A stretch of 64,000 bases of DNA from Alicyclobacillus fastidiosus (GCF_026651875.1 NZ_CP104068.1:124001-188000); one strand, 5' to 3'; numbered from the stretch's first letter, positions 7,642-17,043 are shown. Translations and numbers: made by a program. Notes: generated by a model from the sequence alone, not told the origin.

Positions 7642-8208
7642 GTGGAGTACGTTCAACCAATTCGAGACAAAAAACAAATAGATTCCATCAAGAAGATACT
7701 CAGGGCGACAAATTTGCGCGACCACGCATTGTTCGTTCTTGGGATCAATTCGGGTCTGCGTGTGAGTGACCTATTGAAGTTGAAAATTCGAGACGTCATG
7801 GACGGATCTAAAATTCAGGACCGTATTTTACTGAGGGAGCAGAAGACAGGGAAGACGAAAGACTTTCCTCTCTCAGACAATGCCAGGAAAGCACTCATAG
7901 AGTACATAAAGACTCGCGAGGGATATTCACCGGATGATGCATTATTCGCAAGCAGAAAAGGTGGAAGGTCAATCACTCGTCATCAAGCATACCGGATCAT
8001 CAATGATGCTGCTCGTTCAGTTGGAATCAAGGAGAACATCGGGACTCATACATTAAGGAAGACATTCGGGTACCACGCCTATCAAGCCGGAGTCGATATC
8101 ACCCGCATACAGAAGCTATTGAATCATTCAGCACCATCGGTGACACTGGCCTACATCGGAATCACGCAGGAAGAACTGGATGATGTGTATTTGAATCTGA
8201 ATTTGTGA
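7642..8208 (+). CDS. Tyrosine recombinase (XerC/D-like, short form)
   Basis: A 188-residue catalytic-domain-only integrase. The complete residue set is visible: Arg in 'NSGLRVSDLL', Lys in 'EQKTGKTKD', H-x-x-R in 'THTLRKTFG', His in 'LLNHSAPS' and the Tyr nucleophile in 'TLAYIGIT'. The N-terminal core-binding domain is reduced. Such short recombinases on plasmids often resolve multimers or move cassettes. The GTG start follows GGGGTGG. The stop overlaps the start of the membrane protein gene. A diverged C-terminal remnant of a related recombinase lies at 12951-13082. Confidence 0.88.
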   Translation: MEYVQPIRDKKQIDSIKKILRATNLRDHALFVLGINSGLRVSDLLKLKIRDVMDGSKIQDRILLREQKTGKTKDFPLSDNARKALIEYIKTREGYSPDDALFASRKGGRSITRHQAYRIINDAARSVGIKENIGTHTLRKTFGYHAYQAGVDITRIQKLLNHSAPSVTLAYIGITQEELDDVYLNLNL

Positions 8209-9308
8209 TGATTGTGGGTGATAATTTGCGTAAGTTTTTAAGGGCATTTGGTTTGGTTGGTGGCGGAATTTTATTTGCCGTATTGGTTGTTTGGCTGGGT
8301 CCCATTATATTCAGAGGACATCTCACTTCAGTATCTTCTGAGCTGAATTTTATTGCCTTTTTAGCCACGTTGGTTGGTGGAATTATGGCCGCCGCTGGTC
8401 TCATAGTGGCGCTGGTATCTGTTTTGTCTTTCAGGGCCCTCGACGAGCGAGTGGAAAACAAATTTAATCAACTGGCTGAACAAGACGAAAAGGCGCGGAG
8501 AACTCAAACAAACAGCATGTTTCAAGGGTTTGCATCACAATTGCAGTCGATTAGTACTCTTGACCTCTATCAATCCGAGAGGTTCACTGAACAGGCCTTA
8601 AGTTTATATCCTGACCTTGCGGGGAGTCGCCGGCAGATGGCGCTACGATTCTTTCGAGCCACAGAAGATGCATTTATATCAAAGTACCGTGATAAAACGC
8701 TCCCTCGAGGCAAGGTTTATTTTCCTGAGACGATTCAATCAGATTCATATGCTCACGAAGCTGAAAAGTGGCTAGAAAGGGCCAAACAACATGGGGAAGA
8801 CAACGATAAATATCTAACGTTTTGTTTAGCCAAATTGTATGGAATGAGAGGACGTTATGACCTGATGAATGAGGCTCTGGCGGAGTCAATTCCACACATC
8901 GAAAATGTCCATTCGCAGCTATTTAGACTTATCGCTACATGTGCGTATTCGTGTGACTCTGAAGAACGCTTGAACAAGCTAGCTTCTACAATAAACGCGA
9001 CTACACCTATGAATATGGTGGAAATGTTTGAACTTCTAGAGATTTACAAGGAATCGTGGAATACCCCGTTCTTCTTATGCCGCCTTAAGGTAAATGGACT
9101 GAATTTATACAAGTTACCTTCACTATTTATGTTCAGAATTTATTCCAATGACCAAGGGGAATACCGTATCAATTTTATAGGTGATGATCCATACGACATA
9201 AAGCGTGTGCCTGTCGAACCCGACTCGGAACAGTGGTTCACGAAAGAAGAAGCATGGAACATAATTTCCAACGAAGGATGGGTACTATACGCTGTGAGTG
9301 ATGAATAA
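8208..9308 (+). CDS. Membrane protein with two N-terminal helices and a cytoplasmic helical domain
   Basis: About 366 residues. Two strongly hydrophobic segments (about residues 12-35 and 45-72) form a hairpin. A charged coiled-coil-like stretch (75-100) follows, then a helical domain with repeated short helices such as 'AEKWLERAKQHGEDNDKYL' (TPR-like in pattern only). No family recognised. The start ATG overlaps the recombinase TGA (TGATG), so it is translated with it. It converges with a type IIG restriction enzyme, and transmembrane plus helical sensor layouts occur in defence islands; that role is a guess. Confidence 0.7.
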   Translation: MIVGDNLRKFLRAFGLVGGGILFAVLVVWLGPIIFRGHLTSVSSELNFIAFLATLVGGIMAAAGLIVALVSVLSFRALDERVENKFNQLAEQDEKARRTQTNSMFQGFASQLQSISTLDLYQSERFTEQALSLYPDLAGSRRQMALRFFRATEDAFISKYRDKTLPRGKVYFPETIQSDSYAHEAEKWLERAKQHGEDNDKYLTFCLAKLYGMRGRYDLMNEALAESIPHIENVHSQLFRLIATCAYSCDSEERLNKLASTINATTPMNMVEMFELLEIYKESWNTPFFLCRLKVNGLNLYKLPSLFMFRIYSNDQGEYRINFIGDDPYDIKRVPVEPDSEQWFTKEEAWNIISNEGWVLYAVSDE

Positions 9309-9315
9309 AAAGTAA

Positions 9316-9341
9316 GGGACTTCGATGCGAGTCCCTTTTTA
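9316..9341 (+). terminator. Terminator between convergent genes
   Basis: GGGACT (9316-9321) pairs with AGTCCC (9330-9335), followed by TTTTTAA. Confidence 0.75.
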
Positions 9342-9368
9342 ATCTACTGATGTACTTAATTAATCTAG

Positions 9369-12300
9369 TTAAAGGAGAATATCCGCACAATCCATGATTG
9401 ACTGGCGCAACTGGTCATCCAGCCCATCGTTGTGAGCGAGTTCGACAAGTCTTGACAGTTCCAAGTGCTTAGCGTTTTGGCTATCAAACGCCGGGAGATT
9501 CATGTGTTTAAATATATCTCCCGTCTGTATGGATATATTATGACTCTCAATAAATTCTCGGACGTCGTTAGAATTTAACAAGCCGCACAGATAGTAAGCT
9601 GGGGCTGGATCCGAGAAGTCCACAAAGAAGACCTTATGATCAGGGACAAATACTTTTTGTCCTAACAGTGGTACATTTGCGGATGTTACTACAGCTGAAG
9701 CAAATGTACTCGATTGCTCTGCCCATACCACTTTATAGGGAGCAAATGTATAGGGACCGACATTGTATATCGAATAATATGGTTTGCCTCTCATATATCG
9801 CTTCAACGTAGACCGGTTCTTCAGCAACGGTTCAAAATTGGACAGGTAATTTTTCGTACGCTGATTTGTTGTATCCAATAGGTGTTGCGCCATATCACAG
9901 GCATCGTTTGACACTCCCTTGTTAGGCACAATGGCAAACAAATTTTCTCTAGGAGCCACGCGAAATGCAGAGAAATCGGCAGCACCCTTTATCAAAGGGT
10001 ACAACATTGAAGGTTCAATCCAGAACCTTTGTTTTGGCCCAATGTCGGTTCGCCCAGCATCTGGTCGGGTTTCGATTTGAACCAATCCGTCAACAGAATT
10101 CACATCCACTACGTTAACGAAATAGACCCCATTTAAATCTGCTGTAATACCTTTTCGCCCGTTCACCCACTTGCTCTCTCCAGCGATTCTCCGTAAAGTT
10201 TGAAATCGTTTTGGTGGGAGTACAGCCCAAGGAGATCGTTCGCTAGTTACAGGATTAGCTTCCATTTGGGTATCATCGATTCGATTCAGTACCTGTTGCA
10301 AGGGCAAATTGGCTGGAATTGTTCGCGTATACCCTTGTTTTGAAGTCCATACCGTATAGGGTACAGGAAAAGCTGGATGTACGCCGTGCTCCTTTCGAAA
10401 CAATGCTACCGCTGTTTTGTTTGCCGCGTCGGGGAAGGGCTTGAGAGCTTTCATGTCATCAATAGAAACAGGATTGAGCCTGTCTTCTCCATTTATGGAA
10501 AAGCTCCGAAATCCTTCGGAAGACGGTGACTGAAAGTGTGTTTGTGTAATCACAAACGACAATTCACCGCCGTGCTTCAGCCATTTATCAGCGACTGTAT
10601 ATGTAATCATCCCTGATATATCAAGTTCGTTTCCACCGTGGTGTGGAGTGCTGGAGAAAATGTCGTATTGCTCACAAGTTGGTTTTACTCGTTCACGATA
10701 CAAGGCGGGCAGTTTAGACCAACGAACCCACGGCGGATTCCCTACAATTGCATCAAATGCCCCTGCTGTCGCAGACCAAAAAAAGTTTCTTACAATACGA
10801 AACCAGATTCCATTCCAATTTTTCTTGTGTAGTTCTAGAATTCGATCATAAGTATCCCGTAATGGCTCTTCCCATTGATTCTTTTCTTCATCGGTAATGA
10901 TTAAAGCTCTATATATGCGATCAAAAGCCGTCTCGAAAGGTTGGTTTTGTTCGACTTGTTCACCCATAATGACGAAAATTTTATCAAGTCTGTCCCGATC
11001 CAGTACGAGTGCGGACGGTATTTTTACCTGTAAATTAGCGACCTGGCTCCCGATGGAGTAAGTGACAATTTCGTTGGGGTCGGTTGGATTTGGTGCAGGA
11101 GAATACACCGCATCTGCTAGCAGCACGGGAAATTCTATTTGTTTCCCTCCACACGCTTTTAAAAGATCGGCCACAGCCATTAACATGTTTACCCTTGAAG
11201 TTTGTACTGCCAGCGGATTCAGATCAAACCCCCACACGTGATCTGAAATGATGTCGAGTGTTTCTCTGGGAGATAAACCAGCTTGTTGTGCCTGTAAGCG
11301 AAGGCGTTTCACCACAGCAAGCAAAAATGAACCAGAACCGCAGGTTGGGTCAAGGAAGCGATCAGTTAACCATCGTGGAGCCTGTAATTTATTCAGTGTA
11401 AATTCAACTAGCCAATCCGGTGTATAGAACTCCCCTAACGACTTTCTTAAATCTTCGGGAACGAGCGACTGATAGAAACCCTTTAAAATATCTTGTGTTC
11501 GAGCATCAGCCAATGATTCTGTACGATAAAACGATAGTTTAATAAGTGTGTCGCGTATTCCGGATAGAATGTTTTGTTGCTCTGTCGTGTATGAACAGGC
11601 GTCAAGATACCACCCGAAAATGGCCTCTTCAACAAAACCTTTTATTCCCGCAGCTTCAAAGAGTTTTCCCTTTTCGATCTGTTCACTAATTTCTGCGAAC
11701 ATACGGTTGTCCGGCAAGGTGACAATGGATTCAGCGAACACGCGGCGAGAAGTTAAATTGTGGGCAGAAACGATCTCTGCGGCAAGTAATTTTATAATAA
11801 GTGAATTATACGTATGGATTACAAAAAGGCTTGCCGGAATTATTAGCTCTTGAGGCATGTTGTTTGAAAATGTAAACCTTATTGACCTACGTATTCCATC
11901 CAACTGACTAACAGAAAGATCGGCAACCTGACCAAAAAGAGTTTGCCATTCCGCAAATAACATTTTTATTTTGTTGTTGGCTTGCTGCCCAATACTTGTG
12001 GATAGGGCATTTGCCATGGCTTGCATTAATTTAATTCCACTGTCAGAGGAAAGACCGAAATCTTCAACGAGGTTAGATACAGTAATGGCTCTTCGGAACG
12101 AATCCGTAAGAGCTGTGGCAACCATTTGAACTGATGCCTCGGAGAACGCTAACAATTCTCCATGTACAATATCATTCTCTACAATTCGGGCGAAACAGAT
12201 GTGATCGCCATCAATGGCAATTCCAATGTATGCTTCCGGTTCCAGCCCATCCTCAGTAGATTTTCGCATTATGTATGGCTTCAGTCGCTCATGTATAGCC

Positions 12301-12515
12301 TCTTTAAATGCAGGACTATTTGTTCTTCCATGAAATAACTTTGGTGCTTTGAACTCGATAATTACGTTATTATAGCTTGAATCCAATTTCTTCCGCTCAG
12401 CTTGAAGTTCAATTCCCAAAGAGGAAGATAGCGCTTTTAACCAGCCAATTCGAAGTTCTTCTTCGTTGGCCCATCCTTGCCTCATATTGTTCAAATTTGT
12501 ATATAGATTGGTCAT
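9369..12515 (-). CDS. Type IIG-like restriction-modification enzyme (nuclease plus N6-adenine methyltransferase)
   Basis: A 1048-residue protein. The N-terminus has a PD-(D/E)xK-like nuclease signature 'NVIIEFKAP' near residue 50. The gamma-type adenine methyltransferase core is at about residues 360-620: SAM motif I 'FLDPTCGSGSFLLAV' and catalytic motif IV 'IVGNPPWVRW'. The C-terminal 400 residues resemble a target recognition domain. One polypeptide for cutting, methylation and recognition is the type IIG plan, so no separate methylase is needed. A long helical stretch (150-340) separates nuclease and methylase. Located between two tyrosine-recombinase sequences, it may be a mobile defence cargo. 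Confidence 0.82.
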   Translation of the reverse strand: MTNLYTNLNNMRQGWANEEELRIGWLKALSSSLGIELQAERKKLDSSYNNVIIEFKAPKLFHGRTNSPAFKEAIHERLKPYIMRKSTEDGLEPEAYIGIAIDGDHICFARIVENDIVHGELLAFSEASVQMVATALTDSFRRAITVSNLVEDFGLSSDSGIKLMQAMANALSTSIGQQANNKIKMLFAEWQTLFGQVADLSVSQLDGIRRSIRFTFSNNMPQELIIPASLFVIHTYNSLIIKLLAAEIVSAHNLTSRRVFAESIVTLPDNRMFAEISEQIEKGKLFEAAGIKGFVEEAIFGWYLDACSYTTEQQNILSGIRDTLIKLSFYRTESLADARTQDILKGFYQSLVPEDLRKSLGEFYTPDWLVEFTLNKLQAPRWLTDRFLDPTCGSGSFLLAVVKRLRLQAQQAGLSPRETLDIISDHVWGFDLNPLAVQTSRVNMLMAVADLLKACGGKQIEFPVLLADAVYSPAPNPTDPNEIVTYSIGSQVANLQVKIPSALVLDRDRLDKIFVIMGEQVEQNQPFETAFDRIYRALIITDEEKNQWEEPLRDTYDRILELHKKNWNGIWFRIVRNFFWSATAGAFDAIVGNPPWVRWSKLPALYRERVKPTCEQYDIFSSTPHHGGNELDISGMITYTVADKWLKHGGELSFVITQTHFQSPSSEGFRSFSINGEDRLNPVSIDDMKALKPFPDAANKTAVALFRKEHGVHPAFPVPYTVWTSKQGYTRTIPANLPLQQVLNRIDDTQMEANPVTSERSPWAVLPPKRFQTLRRIAGESKWVNGRKGITADLNGVYFVNVVDVNSVDGLVQIETRPDAGRTDIGPKQRFWIEPSMLYPLIKGAADFSAFRVAPRENLFAIVPNKGVSNDACDMAQHLLDTTNQRTKNYLSNFEPLLKNRSTLKRYMRGKPYYSIYNVGPYTFAPYKVVWAEQSSTFASAVVTSANVPLLGQKVFVPDHKVFFVDFSDPAPAYYLCGLLNSNDVREFIESHNISIQTGDIFKHMNLPAFDSQNAKHLELSRLVELAHNDGLDDQLRQSIMDCADILL

Positions 12516-12699
12516 AATGCACCCCAGGATTATAACTTTCCAAATTAGTTTAACTAGCTCTAGTAATGCTATGGACTTTTATTAAACACTAATTGTTTAA
12601 AGGTTGCTATAGAAGATGTTGTGATTGATTTCAGCTTGCGCCAGATCCTGGTCATCGATGTGGCCTTTAAAAGCTCTTAACCTATCGGTTGAATCCATT

Positions 12700-12861
12700 T
12701 TAGCTCACCCATCTGCAATCTGTCGGCGTTTTATCGAATAGAAAGCCTTTGAAAGAAAGGATTCGCCAGCCGTCCCATTTTGGCTCGAATATGTAGCTTT
12801 TATCGTCAAACGCCTCGGGCTTCATCGTGAGAAGCATTGGCTTTATCGGGGTAAATAGCAT
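12700..12861 (-). pseudogene. N-terminal fragment of an ATP-dependent DNA ligase
   Basis: A 53-codon reverse ORF reads 'MLFTPIKPMLLTMKPEAFDD', then 'SYIFEPKWDGWRILSFKG', then diverges and stops. E-P-K-W-D-G-x-R is motif I of ATP-dependent ligases, with the adenylated Lys. Only this motif survives, so it is a fragment of a LigD/plasmid-type ligase gene. A 33-codon ORF (12597-12698, reverse) follows without a recognisable family. Confidence 0.75.
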
Positions 12862-12950
12862 AGGAATCACCAGTTACATTTTCTCGTTATGTAAACAGTC
12901 AGTACATAGGCGATTGGTGGATATTATATTAAATCTATAGTGCGGGGCAC

Positions 12951-13082
12951 ACATATCAACAAGGCGTAGATATCACCCTCATTCAGAAATTGCTTAACCA
13001 TGCGTCTCCATTTATTGCGTCGTCATATATAGGGATAACAAGAGAAGCACTAGACGATGTATATTTGAGTTTGAACTTGTAA
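12951..13082 (+). pseudogene. C-terminal remnant of a tyrosine recombinase
   Basis: Forward frame reads 'YQQGVDITLIQKLLNHASP', then 'SSYIGITREALDDVYL' and ends 'SLNL' stop at 13080-13082. It aligns to the last 44 residues of the recombinase at 7642-8208 ('YQAGVDITRIQKLLNHSAPS'), including the His and the catalytic Tyr. The first three-quarters are gone. It marks the right side of a segment whose left side is the intact recombinase. Confidence 0.85.
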
Positions 13083-13092
13083 ATAAGGAGAG

Positions 13093-13752
13093 ATGACAAA
13101 AACCATGAGTGTAGGAAGAAACGATCCATGCCCCTGCGGAAGCGGGAAAAAGTATAAGAAATGTTGTTACCTTAAACCTAAATTTCACGAATGGGAATTG
13201 AATACACAAGAACTTCTCTCAGACGTTCCGTATGGAGACGTCATCGGAAAAACGTTGATGACTTCTTTATACACATTGGATAGGGAAACATGGTGGGAAG
13301 GTGCATGCCATTCAACAACCGGAATCCTCTATGTGTTATTGCGTGAACAAGGTATACCGAATGTGAAACGTGTTCTTAGTGAAGTAAAACATCCGCTTGA
13401 AATAGACGGCAGAACAATTTACTTTGACCATTCTTGGATCACTATCAACGGTGGAGTATACGACTTGGCAATTTATAAGTCCCTTGACCATAGATTATCA
13501 TGGGCACCTACAATAAACGGATTCGATATACAAACAAAACAACCTACAGATCTGGAATATGGGGTAACATCGCCTATTCCAGCAGACCCTGGTGCGGTGT
13601 TTGTTGGGTCAATGTCGTTTGTTGAATACATGGATGGATTCCTCGGTCATCCAGACGGTTTGTGGGGATATGTGCAAATCATAGGGGAAAAGTTAGGTAT
13701 CGATTTATCTGATGTACGGAGCAAATACGTAGAAACAGCCCCCACCCGATAA
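13093..13752 (+). CDS. SEC-C zinc-finger protein with a transglutaminase-like triad
   Basis: About 219 residues. The N-terminal SEC-C zinc motif 'GRNDPCPCGSGKKYKKCC' is complete. The following domain has an order typical of transglutaminase/papain-like folds: Cys in 'GACHSTTGILY', His in 'YFDHSWITI' and Asp in 'GVYDLAIY'. This suggests a Cys-His-Asp catalytic centre; the substrate is unknown. AAGGAGAG is immediately upstream of ATG 13093; a second in-frame ATG at 13105 is possible because the first is very close to the SD. Confidence 0.72.
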   Translation: MTKTMSVGRNDPCPCGSGKKYKKCCYLKPKFHEWELNTQELLSDVPYGDVIGKTLMTSLYTLDRETWWEGACHSTTGILYVLLREQGIPNVKRVLSEVKHPLEIDGRTIYFDHSWITINGGVYDLAIYKSLDHRLSWAPTINGFDIQTKQPTDLEYGVTSPIPADPGAVFVGSMSFVEYMDGFLGHPDGLWGYVQIIGEKLGIDLSDVRSKYVETAPTR

Positions 13753-13788
13753 GGTGAGAGTTTCTTTTGTATGTCCGCAGATACTTTG

Positions 13789-13954
13789 TTATTGTGCCAC
13801 TGACTTTCTCCATTTAATCATTCCACCGATTGAGATAAGCAGATAAAAGAAATACAGTACGGAGAACAGATACAGTCCCTTATATGCGTACAGGCACAAA
13901 GACAGCCCATTCAGCGCGAACCATCCGTACCAGTTCTCATAAATGCGACTCGAC
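13789..13954 (-). pseudogene. pnuC: pnuC, 3' part (interrupted by IS21)
   Basis: Reverse frame reads 'SSRIYENWYGWFALNGLSL', 'YAYKGLYLFSVLYFFYLL', ending 'WRKSVAQ' and stop at 13789. This is the conserved PnuC C-terminus. The 5' part is at 16495-16970. The flank CTCGAC (13949-13954) is the IS21 target duplication. Removing the IS and one copy joins the frame as QYLLSS-RIYENW, an ordinary PnuC sequence. Confidence 0.9.
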
Positions 13955-14094
13955 TGTGTTTTGTCAAGAAGATTTCCCTGGTTTTATCATCACTTTTTGC
14001 TTGGTGTAATCATCGATTTTTCCCTGGTGTGATCAACTAAAATCCCCTGGTATTATCACGAGAATTCCCTGGTGTATTTCCAGTTCTGTTTGGG

Positions 14095-14835
14095 TCATTT
14101 TTGCCGCATCAATGCGTGTTTTAGTCGGTAGCTTTCTCCCTCAAACACAACAAGTTGTCCATGGTGCGCCAGACGGTCAATCATTGCAGCAGCCATCTGG
14201 TCATCCGTGAAAATACCGCCCCATTTGGAGAACTCCAGATTCGTGGTGATCACCAAACTTCGTCTCTCGTAACTAGCTGCAACCACTTGAAATAATAGCT
14301 GCGCCTCTTCACGGTCCATCGGAAGGTAACCCCACTCATCAATGACCACAAGCTGAGCCTTTTCTAGTTCCTTCATTATGCGTTCTAAAGATCCAGCGCG
14401 TTTGCTCTCGCTCAGTCGTGTCACCAGGGATGCTGCGGTGAAAAACCTCGTAACAATTCCCATCTCACACGCTTTCGTTCCTAAGGCAATGGCAAGGTGT
14501 GTCTTACCAGTGCCGACAGGACCATACAGAACGAGGTTCTTTTTCTCCTGGACAAACTGACACGAAGTCAGTTCATCCAGGGACAAGGTAGAGGGCAGGC
14601 GAAGTGAACTGAATTCGTACCCCTCCAGCGTTTTTCGTACAGGGAACGCAGCTCGTTGAAATAAACGAATTCTCCGCTGACGCTCGCGGTGCTCCAATTC
14701 CTCCCGGAACACCTTATGTAGAAACTCCTCCTGTCTTGGCGTAGCTTCTAAATCGCATAACCGTACCGCATTCTGACTCAGGATTAATTGTCGGCAGTAT
14801 TGTGAGATTTCTAGTCGTATCTCACTGCGGTCCAT
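14095..14835 (-). CDS. istB: IS21 helper ATPase IstB
   Basis: A 246-residue AAA+ ATPase. Walker A is 'LYGPVGTGKTHLA', Walker B is 'LVVIDEWGYLP', and sensor region 'SLVITTNLEFSKW' follows. IstB assembles the IstA transposase on target DNA. ATG 14835 is preceded by GGAGGTGA; the longer frame upstream overlaps istA. Stop and C-terminus look intact. Confidence 0.93.
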   Translation of the reverse strand: MDRSEIRLEISQYCRQLILSQNAVRLCDLEATPRQEEFLHKVFREELEHRERQRRIRLFQRAAFPVRKTLEGYEFSSLRLPSTLSLDELTSCQFVQEKKNLVLYGPVGTGKTHLAIALGTKACEMGIVTRFFTAASLVTRLSESKRAGSLERIMKELEKAQLVVIDEWGYLPMDREEAQLLFQVVAASYERRSLVITTNLEFSKWGGIFTDDQMAAAMIDRLAHHGQLVVFEGESYRLKHALMRQK

Positions 14836-15004
14836 GCACTTCACCTCCGAATGCGGGTAGTAAAACATCATACTGGCTCATGTCGGGTCCAGGCTCCCCT
14901 GGCGTATCCAGACCGTAGTGAGCAATCCGAGCCGCAACAACTGCTGCATTGACCTCAATGCCTTGTGTGCGTTTGCGAACAATTGCTTCCTGTATCGAAG
15001 TCAC
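14822..15004 (-). CDS. IstA C-terminal segment as a separate overlapping ORF
   Basis: 60 codons reading 'SIQEAIVRKRTQGIEVNAAV', then 'PDMSQYDVLLPAFGGEV'. This is the usual C-terminal tail of IstA proteins, but it lies in the next frame after the IstA stop. Stop and restart overlap as GTGA. Either istA has suffered a one-base frameshift or the tail is made by coupled translation or frameshifting. It overlaps the start of istB. Confidence 0.65.
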   Translation of the reverse strand: MTSIQEAIVRKRTQGIEVNAAVVAARIAHYGLDTPGEPGPDMSQYDVLLPAFGGEVHGPQ

Positions 15005-16308
15005 CGCAACGTGCCATATTGGTTAGACAAATCCTTCATGAGGCGTAACGCTTGCCGTAACCCACTCCTGTCCTGCTCATCCATGTAATCACGAACCTCG
15101 TAGGACATTTGGCTACGCATCAGGCTGTTTCGCCATGCTCCTGGTTTTACAATCAATTGATCTAGCATCGTTAACCAGTCGACTGTGTCTGTCCGCTCTG
15201 TACCGAACTCCCTTTCGTGGCGAGAGATAACGTCACCCGCTTCATCAAGTGGTTCAATGAAATGTGCGCCGATCCGGACAATAATCTCCCGGTCTGCATA
15301 CAGCGGCGAGGAAGAATAAGTGTGCTTGCCATCAAGTATGAACTTGCCATAGCCGTTGGTCTTTACATGCCCATATCGGCAAGATTCAAACGGCGCGTTT
15401 GGGAGTGCTCGCATGGCTTCCTTGTCCTTCTCAAACAACTCGCAGATAGGTACTCCTTTCTTGTAGTGCTCGCGGCTATTATCCAAATCGCATAGTTCGA
15501 ATAATTCAGTGTTCCACTCATGCAATGACACTTTGGATGGTAGGGGAACCATGTAATTTCTCCGAGCGTAACCAACCTTGTTCTCCACATTTCCTTTTTC
15601 ATGACCGCTATTCGGATTGCAGAATGTAATCTCAAATCCGAAATGGGCTTGGAATCGCTTAAACAACTGTGTAAGGCGAACTAGCTCTCCAATTCGCCTG
15701 CCGGCTGCTGTGGCATTGTCAATCACAAGTCGTGACGGAACACCCTCAATATGATAAAAGACGTCCATTAATCCTTGGCATAAGCATTCAGCAGTTTCAC
15801 CGAGAAAGCACTGAACAAATCCTGCATTGCTATGCGGGAAAGATACCACCAGATACTTCGTAACGCGTCGCACGCCGTTTACAATCACATCACATTCACC
15901 AAAATCAGCCTGAGCCTCTCCAGGATGCCACTGAAGTTCAAGATAGCCCTTCTTACTAAGGTGCTGGCGTTGACGAAATGCGGTCACGTATCGGTTCACG
16001 GTCGGGTACGAACAGTTGAACTCCGGAAACTTTTTCACGAGTCGGTCATATACTCGCTTCCCCGTATGACGTTGCTTGTACCGATTTTTAGCATCTTGAA
16101 GAAGCCATGCATCAATGGTTGGTTTGTAGGGATCCAACTTGGATGGCTTAGACACTGGCACAGGCAGCCTTGGGGAGAAGTCCTCCTGCTTCATGTATTT
16201 CCGAACGGTCTTGGGATCTAGCCCCAATTCCTTTGCAATCTGATACGCTCCTTTCTCTTGGAGTTGCAGTTCCTTGATCCGGTGAATCTGCTCCATACTT
16301 ATCGTCAT
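15001..16308 (-). CDS. istA: IS21 transposase IstA
   Basis: About 435 residues. The N-terminal HTH 'GAYQIAKELGLDPKTVRKYM' is followed by an rve-type DDE core: Asp in 'EAQADFGECDV', Asp in 'SRLVIDNATAAG' and Glu in 'NSGHEKGNVENKVG'. ATG 16308 follows GGAGGAGAAAGG. It is shorter than typical IstA because the tail is in another frame (14822-15004). Confidence 0.88.
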   Translation of the reverse strand: MTISMEQIHRIKELQLQEKGAYQIAKELGLDPKTVRKYMKQEDFSPRLPVPVSKPSKLDPYKPTIDAWLLQDAKNRYKQRHTGKRVYDRLVKKFPEFNCSYPTVNRYVTAFRQRQHLSKKGYLELQWHPGEAQADFGECDVIVNGVRRVTKYLVVSFPHSNAGFVQCFLGETAECLCQGLMDVFYHIEGVPSRLVIDNATAAGRRIGELVRLTQLFKRFQAHFGFEITFCNPNSGHEKGNVENKVGYARRNYMVPLPSKVSLHEWNTELFELCDLDNSREHYKKGVPICELFEKDKEAMRALPNAPFESCRYGHVKTNGYGKFILDGKHTYSSSPLYADREIIVRIGAHFIEPLDEAGDVISRHEREFGTERTDTVDWLTMLDQLIVKPGAWRNSLMRSQMSYEVRDYMDEQDRSGLRQALRLMKDLSNQYGTLR

Positions 16309-16494
16309 CCTTTCTCCTCCTCGCATTTCTACAAAGAGGATTGTAAGAAGCAAATGACACAATTAGGAGAGATACACCAGGGAAATTTCCAGATCAGATC
16401 AGGGATTTCCTGATGACATCAGCAAGGATTTCTTAATGATTAGATCAGGGAATTTCTGATGATCGAAACCTCCATTTTTATTTGACCATACACA

Positions 16495-16970
16495 CTCGAC
16501 AATAGATACTGTGCTGATACGCCAACCATTGCTGTGAATGCATCGAAGTACGGCGCCGGGTCTCCCCATGCTTTGATGATGTGACCCCATATGATTGTGG
16601 CCACGATTAGGAACAATCCAATGATGACGGTTTGAAGTACTGATATATGCTTTGTTGGACGTATCCGTTCATCACGATTACGACCAGTGAGCCAGAACAC
16701 CCAACCGAAGACCATTAGAATCATGAACATGATCTGCAGTATGGCGTCTGCATACAATTTTGTATGGAAAAGCGTGTAGCATAGGCAACTGTTACCCACC
16801 AAGCCCACCGGATAGTTCCAGACACTTTCCTTTGCGACGAGGTAAACGCAGATGATACCACCGATAGCAGCGATGATTTTAATTGGGCCTGAAGCCGTGA
16901 AAAATGCGACAGCCGACAAGATAAGTAGAACCAGTATATTTATTAAAATGCTACGTGTTTTTGCGCTCAT
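16495..16970 (-). pseudogene. pnuC: pnuC, 5' part (nicotinamide riboside transporter, interrupted)
   Basis: The N-terminal 158 codons of PnuC start at 16970 with GGGAGGCG upstream. It shows four to five hydrophobic segments, 'KESVWNYPVGLVGNSCLCY' and 'WVFWLTG'. PnuC imports nicotinamide riboside for NAD salvage. The frame runs on into the IS21 end and stops at 16440. The gene must have been functional until the recent insertion, since the duplication and frame are exact. Confidence 0.9.
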
Positions 16971-17010
16971 TTGATCGCCTCCCAAGAAGAAAATAGCCAA
17001 AAGTCGTGTA

Positions 17011-17043
17011 AAAATAAAAAAACTTCGGATTTAGCTTCCGAAG
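17011..17043 (-). terminator. Terminator upstream of pnuC (reverse strand)
   Basis: Reverse strand: CTTCGGA-agctaaa-TCCGAAG followed by seven T. It lies 40 bp upstream of the pnuC start, so it either ends an upstream transcript or attenuates pnuC. No known NAD riboswitch motif was recognised in the 400 bp before it. Confidence 0.65.

Larger units (their letters stand above)
13955..16494 (-). mobile_element. IS21-family element inserted in pnuC
   Basis: 2540 bp. The left end TGTGTTTTGTCAAG and the inverted right end TGTGTATGGTCAAA match. The 6-bp duplication CTCGAC is present at 13949-13954 and 16495-16500. Multiple internal terminal repeats of the TTTCCCTGGTGTnATC kind occur four times near the left end (13973-14085) and four times near the right end, as is typical of IS21. 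It carries istA and istB. Confidence 0.93.
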
